Both the position numbers and the translations under genes were made by a program. A DNA stretch of 64,000 bases from Noviherbaspirillum massiliense JC206 (GTDB lineage: Bacteria; Pseudomonadota; Gammaproteobacteria; Burkholderiales; Burkholderiaceae_D), in NCBI RefSeq assembly GCF_000312045.1, contig NZ_HE978635.1, positions 34,756 to 98,755 on the forward strand, given 5' to 3'. This document shows positions 34,909 through 43,257 of the stretch, piece by piece. The notes beneath the pieces are model-generated. The model was given only the letters and a program-made list of their open reading frames with translations. It was not told the DNA's origin and searched no databases. How positions within the stretch are numbered: the stretch's first letter is position 1; each line of letters opens with the position of its first letter.

Positions 34909-35622
34909 TCAGCGAGAGGCGCGGGCCCGTCGCTTCGTAATCCAAAAACCGACGACGACCAGCAAAGCCGCACTCACCAGCCCGGGAATGCTCATCTGGA
35001 CAGATGCGCCCGGAACGACGAAATCATGGTGCGGCAACGCGGCATGCGCCCAAGGTTCAATCGCCGCATCGGTAATCATCATGTCTCCGGCAAGATAGCC
35101 GAGCAATGCAGCACCGAGCACGATGATGACCGGGAAGCGCTCGAGCAGCTTGAGGATGAGGGTGCTGCCGAAAATGATCAGCGGAATACTGATGGCCAGT
35201 CCCAGCACGAGCAGAACGATGCTGCCTTTGGCGGCCGCCGCCACGCCCAGCACATTGTCCAGGCTCATCACCAGGTCCGCGATCAAAATGGTTTTGACAG
35301 CAGCTCCCAGGGTAGCGTGGCTCTGCACATTGTCTTCCTCTTCTTCGTCGGTCATGAGCTGGACGCCGATATAGAACAGCAACACGGCACCGACGATTTT
35401 CAGATAAGGCAAGGCCAGCAATTTCAAGGCGAAGAGCGTGAGCACGATGCGCATGACAATTGCGGCTGTGCTGCCGTAAATGATTGCCTTCTTCTGTTGC
35501 GCCGGCGGCAGCGAGCGGGCAGCGAGTGCGATCACGACCGCGTTATCGCCAGACAGCAGGATGTTCACAACAATGATGTTGCCGAGAGCAGCCCAGAAAA
35601 TGGGGGAGGAAAAAAAGTCCAT
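34909..35622 (-). CDS. TerC-family integral membrane protein
   Basis: The 237-residue TerC/YjbE-type protein has about seven hydrophobic helices. Family marks are NILLSGDNAVVIALAAR near the N-terminus and the repeated ADLVMSLDNVLGVAAAAKG, each with the conserved Asp-Asn pair expected to bind metal. Relatives export manganese or contribute to tellurite resistance. I looked for a yybP-ykoY manganese riboswitch upstream and did not see one. A hairpin separates it from tctA, so it is likely a separate transcript or a weak read-through partner of the operon upstream. Confidence 0.88.
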   Translation of the reverse strand: MDFFSSPIFWAALGNIIVVNILLSGDNAVVIALAARSLPPAQQKKAIIYGSTAAIVMRIVLTLFALKLLALPYLKIVGAVLLFYIGVQLMTDEEEEDNVQSHATLGAAVKTILIADLVMSLDNVLGVAAAAKGSIVLLVLGLAISIPLIIFGSTLILKLLERFPVIIVLGAALLGYLAGDMMITDAAIEPWAHAALPHHDFVVPGASVQMSIPGLVSAALLVVVGFWITKRRARASR

Positions 35623-35714
35623 GAATTTTCGCTGAGACAGTGTGTTGCTGGAGAATCGCGTGAACGGAAAAAGACAGCAGACGCGCGCCCGGAGGTCTAA
35701 TCAGCTGCTGCCGC

Positions 35715-35745
35715 GCGCGGCATGTGGAAGATCCGCATGCCGCGC
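35715..35745. terminator. Hairpin between tctA and terC
   Basis: GCGCGGCATG and CATGCCGCGC form a perfect 10-bp stem with an 11-base loop, 17-47 bases past the tctA stop. A TTTT follows on the plus strand only; on the minus strand, the direction of both genes, no T-run follows. Partial termination between the tct genes and terC is plausible. Confidence 0.5.
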
Positions 35746-35761
35746 TTTTCCAACGCAGCCT

Positions 35762-37258
35762 TTATTCTACGAATGCTTCGTCCCGTTTTTTGCGCAGGGA
35801 TGGCAACAGAACTACAGCCAATGCGATAACCGAGATGGCCAGCATGGTCGCGCTGATCGGGCGCTGCAGGAAAATCATCGGATCACTGCGCGACAGCAGG
35901 AGAGCACGACGCAGATACTCTTCCATCATCGGCCCGATAATGAAGCCCAGCAGCATCGGCGCGGGCTCGCATCCGAGCTTGGCGCAGATATAACCGAATA
36001 CGCCGAAGGCAGCCATCAGGAACACGTCGAATTCTGTGTTGGACAGGCTGAACACACCGATGGCACAGAACACCAGGATTCCCGGGTACAGGAAGTGGTA
36101 AGGCACCATGATCATGCGCACCCACATGCCGATCAGCGGCAGGTTCAGCACGACCAGGAAGAAATTACCGATCCACATCGATGCGATGATGCCCCAGAAC
36201 AGCGCTGGCTGTTCCGTCATCACCGCCGGTCCCGGCTGGATGCCCTGGATGATCATCGCACCAATCATCAGCGCCATGACAGGGTTGGACGGAATGCCCA
36301 GCGTCAGCATCGGGATGAAGGATGTCTGGGCGCCGGCATTATTGGCCGATTCGGGCGCAGCCACGCCTTCGATCGCGCCTTTCCCGAACTCCGCGGAATT
36401 CTTCGATACCTTCTTCTCGAGCGAATAGGCGGCGAATGAAGACAGCATGGCACCACCGCCCGGCAGAATGCCGAGCGCCGAACCCAGGACGGTGCCGCGC
36501 AAGACCGGCGCCACCATGCGCTTGAAGTCATCCTTGCTAGGCCATAGGCGTCCGACCTTCGCCAGCACCGAGCGGCTTTCTTCCTGCTCGAGGTTGGAAA
36601 TGATCTCACCCAGGCCGAACATGCCCATGGCGACGACGACGAAATTGATGCCATCGGCCAGTTCCGGCAGGTCGAAGGTATAGCGTGGCGTGCCCGAGTT
36701 GACGTCGGTGCCGATCAATCCGAGCAGGAGGCCGACGATGATCATGCCGATGGCGCGCAGCAGCGAGCCATGTGCCAGCACCACCGAAGCGACCAGGCCG
36801 AGGACCATCAAGGAAAAGTATTCCGCCGGACCGAAGCGCAGCGCGATGTCCGCCAACGGCGGCGCAAACAGTGCAAGGATCACCGTTGCCACGCAACCTG
36901 CAAAGAAGGATCCGAGAGCGGCGGTCGCCAGTGCGACGCCCGCGCGGCCATTACGCGCCATCTTGTAGCCGTCGATGGCGGTGACCACAGATGATGATTC
37001 GCCCGGCAGGTTGACCAGGATGGCAGTGGTCGAGCCACCGTATTGCGCGCCATAGTAAATACCCGACAACATGATCAGCGAGGACACCGGCGGCAGCGTG
37101 AAGGTCGCCGGCAGGAGCATCGCGATGGTGGCCGTCGGTCCGAGACCGGGCAAAACCCCGATGGCGGTGCCGAGAAACACGCCAATCAGGCAGTACAACA
37201 TATTGGTCAGGTTCAGTGCCGTATCGAACCCGACCGCGAGGTTACTTAAGATTTCCAT
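35762..37258 (-). CDS. tctA: Tripartite tricarboxylate transporter, large membrane subunit (TctA)
   Basis: This 498-residue TctA-family protein has about twelve helices. Conserved segments include VLPGLGPTATIAMLLP, GIYYGAQYGGSTTAIL, LVNLPGESSSVVTAIDGY, ILPGGGAMLSSFAAYSLEKK and GAPESANN-like (GVAAPESANNAGAQTSFIPML). It is the translocating subunit, driven by a proton or sodium gradient and fed by the TctC-type receptor encoded upstream in the same direction. It follows tctB by 12 bases. The substrate is probably the sugar acid processed by the upstream enzymes. Confidence 0.93.
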   Translation of the reverse strand: MEILSNLAVGFDTALNLTNMLYCLIGVFLGTAIGVLPGLGPTATIAMLLPATFTLPPVSSLIMLSGIYYGAQYGGSTTAILVNLPGESSSVVTAIDGYKMARNGRAGVALATAALGSFFAGCVATVILALFAPPLADIALRFGPAEYFSLMVLGLVASVVLAHGSLLRAIGMIIVGLLLGLIGTDVNSGTPRYTFDLPELADGINFVVVAMGMFGLGEIISNLEQEESRSVLAKVGRLWPSKDDFKRMVAPVLRGTVLGSALGILPGGGAMLSSFAAYSLEKKVSKNSAEFGKGAIEGVAAPESANNAGAQTSFIPMLTLGIPSNPVMALMIGAMIIQGIQPGPAVMTEQPALFWGIIASMWIGNFFLVVLNLPLIGMWVRMIMVPYHFLYPGILVFCAIGVFSLSNTEFDVFLMAAFGVFGYICAKLGCEPAPMLLGFIIGPMMEEYLRRALLLSRSDPMIFLQRPISATMLAISVIALAVVLLPSLRKKRDEAFVE

Positions 37259-37270
37259 TGACCTTCCCCT

Positions 37271-37732
37271 TTAGAAACCGAACCAGGAGCCGAACATCGG
37301 CATCGGCAAGCTCAGTCCCTTGACGAACACCAGCACGCTGAATACCGCCATGAATACCGCAACCGCCAGGAAGGGCAGCACCTTGAACCTGCTGCTTGCA
37401 AAGCCGCTCACCATGACGAGCACGATCACGGACAGGAACAGGCCGGCCCCACGCAAGAGAAAGCCGAACAGGACGACCGACAGCGTCACCAGGGCGATGT
37501 TCTTGAAGACCAGTTTTTCCACCGGCTCGCCCTGCAATACAAAGGAACGGATGACGGATACTGCGCCGATGATCCCGAGCAGGCCGCCGAGGATTGTCGG
37601 GAAATAGGCCGGGCCCATGCGAGCCGCCGAACCCATTGAATAGTCGCGACCGACGAAAATCGCGACCAGGGCGAAAGCAATGAAGATGACCCCCGACCAG
37701 AAGTCCTTCGGATTACGTATGAATGCAGGCAC
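37271..37732 (-). CDS. tctB: Tripartite tricarboxylate transporter, small membrane subunit (TctB)
   Basis: The 153-residue TctB-family protein has four hydrophobic helices. It begins with a cytoplasmic stretch (MPAFIRNPKDFWSGVIFIAF), typical of the family, and has the usual GPAYFPTILGGLLGIIGA after the first helix. It pairs with TctA in the membrane. A 351-base gap containing a strong hairpin separates it from the receptor gene upstream, so it may be expressed at a lower level than the receptor. Confidence 0.9.
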   Translation of the reverse strand: MPAFIRNPKDFWSGVIFIAFALVAIFVGRDYSMGSAARMGPAYFPTILGGLLGIIGAVSVIRSFVLQGEPVEKLVFKNIALVTLSVVLFGFLLRGAGLFLSVIVLVMVSGFASSRFKVLPFLAVAVFMAVFSVLVFVKGLSLPMPMFGSWFGF

Positions 37733-38083
37733 GTTAATCTCCTAAGTTGCTGCTTTGTTCAGATGATGTCTTCGCCGTGCCTTGCCGGCATCCGACTGCT
37801 GCTGCAGCCAAGGGCTGGAAAAGCAGCCGCGCGAATTTATTGTGGGGTGGAGATAGTACAACGTATTGTTGCAACTGAGCAATGCCAAGGCAAATGACTT
37901 TCATTTTCCCACTGAGCCGCCTCGTCAAGACAGACGGCGGCAACGGGACTGGAGGTGGCTCAAGGCAGGTGCCGGCTGCGGGCAGTGTTGCAGAGGCCTC
38001 GCCCGCGGCATGTTTTGCGGCTCTCCCCTGCATCGCTTCTGGATGCGGCGATTGCCGCATCCAGAGAGGCACCGGCCTGTCCG
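37733..38083. other. Gene-free gap inside the tct operon
   Basis: 351 bases between tctC and tctB on the minus strand. Apart from the hairpin at 38038-38065 nothing is recognised. The frames that cross it lack ribosome binding sites. A secondary promoter for tctBA could lie in the AT-rich part near 37840-37880. Confidence 0.4.
38038..38065. terminator. 12-bp hairpin downstream of tctC
   Basis: TCTGGATGCGGC, loop GATT, GCCGCATCCAGA: a perfect 12-bp stem 18-45 bases after the tctC stop, without T-run. Such structures commonly protect the receptor mRNA or reduce read-through so that receptor exceeds membrane subunits. Confidence 0.6.
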
Positions 38084-39064
38084 TCAGTCGAGCGTGATAT
38101 TGCCCTTTTCGATGACGGACCTCCAGCGCGCCAATTCCTGTGCCTGGAATTTCGCGAACTGCTCCGGCGTATTGGCGACGATCTCGAACCCCTCGCCCTG
38201 GAGGCGGTTCTTGATTTGCGGATCCTGCAGTGCATGTACGGTCGCGTCAAACAGCTTCTTCTTGATATCCGCCGGCAAGCCCTTGGGCGCGGCCACGCCC
38301 TGCCAGGAATAGACATCCACGCCGCTTACGCCGGCTTCGGCCAGGGTGGGAACCTGGGGCAGCACTTCCGCGCGCTTGTCACCGGTAATCGCCAGCGCCT
38401 TCAGCTTGCCAGCCTTGATATGGCTGAGCACCGCATTGATGTTCTGGAATGAGACATCGGCGTGACCGCCAATCAGGTCCGTGATGGCGGGCGCGCCCCC
38501 TTTGTACGGGACATGCAATCCGCTGGTTCCGGATTTTTGCCAGAACAATGCCGCGGTCAGATGATCGGAACTGCCCGAGCCGGAAGATGCGAAGGAAACC
38601 TTGTCGGGATTTTTCTTGAGATAAGCGATCAGTTCAGCGACGTTATTGGCCGGGAACTGCGGATTGGCGACCAGCACGTTGGGGGCGCGTACGGCGACCG
38701 TCAGCAAGTCGAAATCCTTTGAAGGATCATAGGCCAGCTTCTTTTGCAGGACGGGATTGACGGAATAGACGCCGATGGATGCCACCATGAAGGTATAGCC
38801 ATCCGGAGCCGCATTCTTGACAAAGCCGGCGCCGATCGCGCCGGTTGCGCCGGCACGGTTTTCGACCACGATCGGCTGACCGAGCTGCTCCTGCATCTTG
38901 GGAGCGAGCGCGCGCGTGAGGGCATCGGTCGATCCGCCCGGCGGGAAGGGGACAACGGCGGTAATCGGTTTCGACGGCCACTTGTCCTGGCCGACGGCGG
39001 GCAGGGCGATCGCTGCAAGGGAAAGGGCCGCAGCCAGGATGGCAGTTCTGCGATGCATGGTCAT
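38084..39064 (-). CDS. tctC: Tripartite tricarboxylate transporter receptor (Bug/TctC family)
   Basis: The 326-residue periplasmic receptor has the signal peptide MTMHRRTAILAAALSLAAIA with cleavage near ALPAVGQ. Bug landmarks follow: WPSKPITAVVPFPPGGSTD, VVENRAGATGAIGAG, APDGYTFMV, VPYKGGAPAITDLIGGHAD and VPTLAEAGVSG. GGAGAAGACATC precedes the ATG. It lies 67 bases after the aldehyde dehydrogenase gene and ahead of tctB and tctA. This complete transporter next to sugar-acid enzymes suggests the ligand is an aldonate-, aldarate- or related acid, but the binding residues do not reveal it. Confidence 0.92.
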   Translation of the reverse strand: MTMHRRTAILAAALSLAAIALPAVGQDKWPSKPITAVVPFPPGGSTDALTRALAPKMQEQLGQPIVVENRAGATGAIGAGFVKNAAPDGYTFMVASIGVYSVNPVLQKKLAYDPSKDFDLLTVAVRAPNVLVANPQFPANNVAELIAYLKKNPDKVSFASSGSGSSDHLTAALFWQKSGTSGLHVPYKGGAPAITDLIGGHADVSFQNINAVLSHIKAGKLKALAITGDKRAEVLPQVPTLAEAGVSGVDVYSWQGVAAPKGLPADIKKKLFDATVHALQDPQIKNRLQGEGFEIVANTPEQFAKFQAQELARWRSVIEKGNITLD

Positions 39065-39131
39065 GATGTCTTCTCCATATCGTTTAAAGAAAGGGATGCG
39101 GTTCTCCGACCGCTTCTACAGATATTTTTTG

Positions 39132-40568
39132 TCAGGCAAAGGTATAGGCGGTCTTTACCTGCGTATAGAATTCCGCCGCATACCTGCCCTGCTCGCGCGG
39201 CCCGTAGCTTGAGCCTTTGCGGCCGCCAAAGGGCACGTGGTAATCGACGCCGGCCGTGGGCAGGTTGACCATCACCATGCCGGCTTCCGCATTGCGCTTG
39301 AAATGGCTCGCATATTTCAGGCTGGTGGTTGCGATGCCGGACGCCAGGCCGAACGGTGTGTCGTTGGCGGCAAGCAGGGCTTCTTCATAATTCCTGACCC
39401 GCATGACGGCGACCACCGGGCCAAAGATTTCTTCACGATAGATGCGCATGTCACGGCCGACGTCGGTAAACAAGGCCGGCGCGAGATAGAAACCGGGGTT
39501 GTCGCGTTTGAGGATTTCGCCGCCGGCTGCCAGAATCGCGCCTTCCGCCTTGCCGATTTCAATGTAGGAAAGGTCTTGCTCGAACTGGTTCTTGTCGACC
39601 ACCGGGCCGATCTGCGTGCCCGGCTTGAGCGCGTCGTCGATCACCAGCGTCTTCATGCGCTCCGTCATCGCACGAACGAATTTGTCGTGGATGCCCTCGG
39701 TCACAATGACGCGCGATGAGGCTGTGCAGCGCTGACCGGTGGAAAAGAAGCCACTGTTGATTGCGCATTCGACTGCGACATTGATGTCCGCATCATCCAG
39801 CACGACGAAGGGATTCTTGCCGCCCATCTCGAGTTGAAACTTTTTCATGCTGCCGATGCAGGCTGCCGCCACCTTGCGTCCTGTCGCCACGGAGCCGGTG
39901 AAGGTGACCGCTGCAACATCCGGGTGCTCAAGGATGGTTTGTCCGACTTCCCCGCCCCGGCCGTTGACCAGGTTGAATACGCCGGCAGGCACACCGGCGC
40001 GGACAATGATTTCCGACAGAGCATGGGCCATGGCCGGCACCAGGTCGGCCGGCTTGAACACCACGCAATTGCCATAGGCGAGTGCCGGCGCAATTTTCCA
40101 TGCCGGAATCGCGATCGGAAAATTCCAGGGCGTGATGATGCCGATCACGCCCATCGGTTCGCGCGTGATTTCGATATCGATGTTGGGGCGCACGGATGGC
40201 AGCTTTTCCCCGGCAAGCCGCACGCACTCCGCGGCGAAGAAGAGGAAGATTTGCGCCGCACGCACTGTTTCGCCTATTCCTTCGGCCAGCGTCTTGCCTT
40301 CTTCGCGCGACAGCAGGCGTCCGAGCTCGTCCTTGCGCGCGAGAATTTCGTCGCCGATGCGCTTCAGGATGTCATGCCGCTCCTGTACCGAGGAGCGCGA
40401 CCATGCGGGAAATGCCGCCTTGGCCGCCTGGATGGCACGTTCGGTGTCGGCCTTGCTGGCACGAGGGAAGCGGCCAATGACGTCATTGGTGTTCGACGGA
40501 TTGATATCGTCCGCCGCGTCGGTCGCGTCGACCCACTCGCCGGCAATATAGTTTTTCGGGTTGCTCAT
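39132..40568 (-). CDS. Aldehyde dehydrogenase, probable 2-oxoglutarate semialdehyde dehydrogenase
   Basis: This 478-residue NAD(P)-dependent aldehyde dehydrogenase has PWNFPIAIPAWKIAPALAYGN (cofactor fold), FTGSVATGRKVA, the general base Glu in FQLEMGGKNP and the nucleophile Cys in FFSTGQRCTASS. The closing VPFGGRKGSSYGPREQG is typical of 2-oxoglutarate semialdehyde (2,5-dioxovalerate) dehydrogenases, which end the non-phosphorylating pentose- and hexuronate-acid pathways at 2-oxoglutarate. Its place in an operon with an arabonate-type dehydratase supports that reaction. It is 36 bases after the RraA-like gene. Confidence 0.87.
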   Translation of the reverse strand: MSNPKNYIAGEWVDATDAADDINPSNTNDVIGRFPRASKADTERAIQAAKAAFPAWSRSSVQERHDILKRIGDEILARKDELGRLLSREEGKTLAEGIGETVRAAQIFLFFAAECVRLAGEKLPSVRPNIDIEITREPMGVIGIITPWNFPIAIPAWKIAPALAYGNCVVFKPADLVPAMAHALSEIIVRAGVPAGVFNLVNGRGGEVGQTILEHPDVAAVTFTGSVATGRKVAAACIGSMKKFQLEMGGKNPFVVLDDADINVAVECAINSGFFSTGQRCTASSRVIVTEGIHDKFVRAMTERMKTLVIDDALKPGTQIGPVVDKNQFEQDLSYIEIGKAEGAILAAGGEILKRDNPGFYLAPALFTDVGRDMRIYREEIFGPVVAVMRVRNYEEALLAANDTPFGLASGIATTSLKYASHFKRNAEAGMVMVNLPTAGVDYHVPFGGRKGSSYGPREQGRYAAEFYTQVKTAYTFA

Positions 40569-40604
40569 CGCACTACTCCATGTCCTTGGGATGATAGTCG
40601 GGCC

Positions 40605-41324
40605 TCAGCGGCCCTTCTCCTTGCGCCATGCCGCGAAGTCGACGCGAGTCTGCTCGTCGGTCGGCGGATACAGGCCGAGGATGGAACGGCCCTTCAGCAC
40701 TTCTTCGGTGACGAAATCTTCGAACGCCGTCATCTCCACCGCTTCATCTGCGATTTCATCTGCAATATGCGCCGGGATCACGATCACGCCCTCGCCGTCG
40801 CCGACGACGACATCGCCCGGAAACACCGGCACGTCGCCGCAGCCGATTGGCACATTGATATCGAGTGCCTGGTGCAGCGTCAGGTTGGTCGGGGCAGAAG
40901 GGCGATTGTGGTAAGCGGGGATCGCCAGCCTGGCGATCTCCGGCGAATCGCGGAAGCCGCCATCGGTGACGACACCAGCGACGCCGCGCACCATCAGGCG
41001 CGATACCAGGATCGACCCTGCCGAGGCGGCACGCGCATCCTTGCGGCTGTCAATCACCAGCACGGCGCCGGGCGGGCATTCTTCGACCGCCTTGCGCTGC
41101 GGGTGGGCGCGATCCTGGAACACGGTGATCGGATTCAGATCTTCGCGTGCCGGGATGTAGCGCAAGGTGTACGCTTCGCCGACCATCGTGCCTGCTTGCG
41201 GATTGAGCGGGCGAACATCCTGGATGAACTGATTGCGCAGTCCGCGCTTGTACAGCGCGGTGCACAGGGTGGCAGTGCTGACTGTTTTGAGCTTGTCGCG
41301 GGTCGCCTGGGTAAGCCGGGTCAT
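40605..41324 (-). CDS. RraA-like / 4-hydroxy-4-methyl-2-oxoglutarate aldolase family protein
   Basis: The 239-residue RraA-like protein shows the family core GVAGVVTDGGFRDSPEIARL, with the Arg-Asp pair that in the aldolases binds substrate and metal, and CGDVPVFPGDVVVGDGEGVIVIP. Members are either RNase E regulators (short, about 160 residues) or metal-dependent aldolases/decarboxylases for 2-oxo acids. The greater length and the operon context favour an enzyme acting on a 2-oxo-3-deoxy acid here. It stands 14 bases after the dehydratase and 36 before the aldehyde dehydrogenase. The exact reaction is inferred. Confidence 0.82.
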   Translation of the reverse strand: MTRLTQATRDKLKTVSTATLCTALYKRGLRNQFIQDVRPLNPQAGTMVGEAYTLRYIPAREDLNPITVFQDRAHPQRKAVEECPPGAVLVIDSRKDARAASAGSILVSRLMVRGVAGVVTDGGFRDSPEIARLAIPAYHNRPSAPTNLTLHQALDINVPIGCGDVPVFPGDVVVGDGEGVIVIPAHIADEIADEAVEMTAFEDFVTEEVLKGRSILGLYPPTDEQTRVDFAAWRKEKGR

Positions 41325-41338
41325 GCTGGTTCCAATCC

Positions 41339-43078
41339 TTAAAAGATGTCTGGTTCGCCGACGGGCGCGCCAAAATCGGTTTGCAAAAAGTCGAAGTCGC
41401 AGCCCTCATTGGCCTGCTTGATGTGCCGCGAAAACATCCAGCCGTAGCCGCGCTCGAAGCGTGGCGGCGGCGCTACCCACTCCGCCTTGCGCCGGGCAAG
41501 GTCCTCGTCCGAGACCTCGAGATTGATGCTGCGGGCATCGATGTCGATGGAGATGAGGTCGCCGGTGCGCACCAGGGCCAGCGGCCCGCCGATATAGGCT
41601 TCCGGAGACACATGCAGGATGCAGGCGCCATAGCTGGTTCCGCTCATGCGGGCATCCGACATGCGCAGCATGTCGCGTACGCCTGCCTTGACGAGCTTTT
41701 TCGGGATCGGCAGCATGCCCCATTCCGGCATGCCCGGACCGCCCTGCGGGCCGGCGTTGCGCAGAATCAGGATATGGTCGGCAGTGACGTCCAGATCGTC
41801 GCTCTCGACCGCCGTCTTCATCGAGGGGTAATCGTCGAACACGAGCGCCGGTCCGGTATGCTTGAAGAAGCGCTTGTCGCAGGCGCTTGGCTTGATGACG
41901 CAGCCGTCCGGCGCAATATTGCCTTTCAATACCGCGAGCGCGCCTTCGTTGTACAGCGCATTGTCCAGCGTGCGGATCACATCGTCGTTGTAGACTTCCG
42001 CCCCCGCGATGTTTTCGCCCAGCGTCTTGCCCGTGACAGTCAGTACATCGAGGCGGAGCTTGTTACGCAGGCGGCCCATCAGGGCTGGAAGACCGCCGGC
42101 GTAATAGAAGTCTTCCATCAGGTACTTGTCGCCGCTCGGACGAATGTTGGCGATCACCGGTACCTTGCGGCTGGCAATATCGAAATCTTCCAGTCCGATA
42201 TCGCAGCCGGCACGACGCGCCATGGCGATCAGATGGATGATGGCATTCGTGGAGCAACCCATCGCCATGGCCACCGCGATGGCGTTTTCAAAGGAGGCGC
42301 GCGTCTGAATCCTGGCAGGAGTCAGGTCTTCCCACACCATCTCGACGATGCGCCGGCCCGCTTCCGCGGACATGCGGATATGATTCGAGTCTGCAGCAGG
42401 GATGGAGGAAGCGCCGGGCAGGGTCATGCCGATGGATTCGGCAATCGCTGTCATGGTGCTGGCTGTGCCCATCGTCATGCAAGTACCGTAACTGCGGGCA
42501 ATGCCGCCCTCCACGCCTATCCATTCTTCCCTCGTGATCTTGCCCGCACGCCGCTCATCCCAGAATTTCCAGGCATCCGAACCGGAGCCGAGCACCTTCC
42601 CCTTCCAGTTCCCGCGCAGCATTGGCCCCGCAGGTACATAGATCGCGGGGAGGCCGGCGCTGGTTGCGCCCATCAGCAAGCCGGGCGTGGTCTTGTCGCA
42701 GCCACCCATCAGCACCGCGCCATCGACCGGATGCGAACGCAGCAGCTCTTCCGTTTCCATAGCGAGGAAATTCCGGTACATCATCGTCGTCGGCTTGACG
42801 AAGTTTTCCGAGAGCGAAATGGCAGGCAATTCGATGGGAAAGCCGCCGGCCTGAAAGATACCGCGCTTGACGTCTTCAACCCGTTGCTTGAAGTGTGCGT
42901 GACAGGGATTGATGTCGGACCACGTGTTGACGATGCCGATGATCGGGCGATCGACCCAGTCTTCGGGTGCATACCCCATCTGCATGATGCGCGAGCGATG
43001 TCCGAAGGACCGCAGGTCGTCGGGAGCAAACCATTTGGCGCTGCGCAGTTCGGCTGGCGTTTTTCTGCGGGAAGTCAT
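41339..43078 (-). CDS. araC-like: IlvD/Edd-family dehydratase, L-arabonate dehydratase-like
   Basis: This 579-residue protein is in the IlvD/Edd family of [Fe-S] dehydratases. Cluster cysteines are in NPCHAHFK, GGCDKTTPG and YGTCMTMGTASTM, and AKWFAPDDLRSFGHRSR at the N-terminus, MRNMGYAPEDW-like (MQMGYAPEDWVDRPIIGI) and the C-terminal SDARMSGTSYGACILHVSPEA are typical of the sugar-acid branch (L-arabonate, D-xylonate, L-fuconate). It would remove water from an aldonate to give a 2-keto-3-deoxy acid. It is the first gene of the minus-strand operon and faces the GntR regulator across a palindromic operator. Confidence 0.88.
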   Translation of the reverse strand: MTSRRKTPAELRSAKWFAPDDLRSFGHRSRIMQMGYAPEDWVDRPIIGIVNTWSDINPCHAHFKQRVEDVKRGIFQAGGFPIELPAISLSENFVKPTTMMYRNFLAMETEELLRSHPVDGAVLMGGCDKTTPGLLMGATSAGLPAIYVPAGPMLRGNWKGKVLGSGSDAWKFWDERRAGKITREEWIGVEGGIARSYGTCMTMGTASTMTAIAESIGMTLPGASSIPAADSNHIRMSAEAGRRIVEMVWEDLTPARIQTRASFENAIAVAMAMGCSTNAIIHLIAMARRAGCDIGLEDFDIASRKVPVIANIRPSGDKYLMEDFYYAGGLPALMGRLRNKLRLDVLTVTGKTLGENIAGAEVYNDDVIRTLDNALYNEGALAVLKGNIAPDGCVIKPSACDKRFFKHTGPALVFDDYPSMKTAVESDDLDVTADHILILRNAGPQGGPGMPEWGMLPIPKKLVKAGVRDMLRMSDARMSGTSYGACILHVSPEAYIGGPLALVRTGDLISIDIDARSINLEVSDEDLARRKAEWVAPPPRFERGYGWMFSRHIKQANEGCDFDFLQTDFGAPVGEPDIF

Positions 43079-43148
43079 AAAGCCTTTTTTACTGGCATTA
43101 AGTAATGGAGTTAATAGAGCAAAAATTTTGTTGCTCGGGAAAATTAAA

Positions 43149-43166
43149 ACACTAATATATTAGTGT
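43149..43166. promoter_or_regulatory. Perfect 18-bp palindromic operator
   Basis: ACACTAATATATTAGTGT is a perfect 9+9 palindrome in the 179 bases between the divergent dehydratase operon and the GntR-type regulator. It overlaps the region where the promoter of the operon is expected. It is most likely the regulator's own binding site. Confidence 0.7.
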
Positions 43167-43257
43167 GTCAACCGAAGCTCAATTGCTTTATGATTCACGC
43201 TATGCTTGCTTGCGTCTTCACCAGGCAAGGCCGCATACACTTCCACTCTTCATCTGC

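Noticed and set aside
35623-35761. Manganese (yybP-ykoY) riboswitch upstream of terC
   Set aside because: TerC genes often carry one, but the conserved riboswitch core is not present here; only a simple hairpin is seen.
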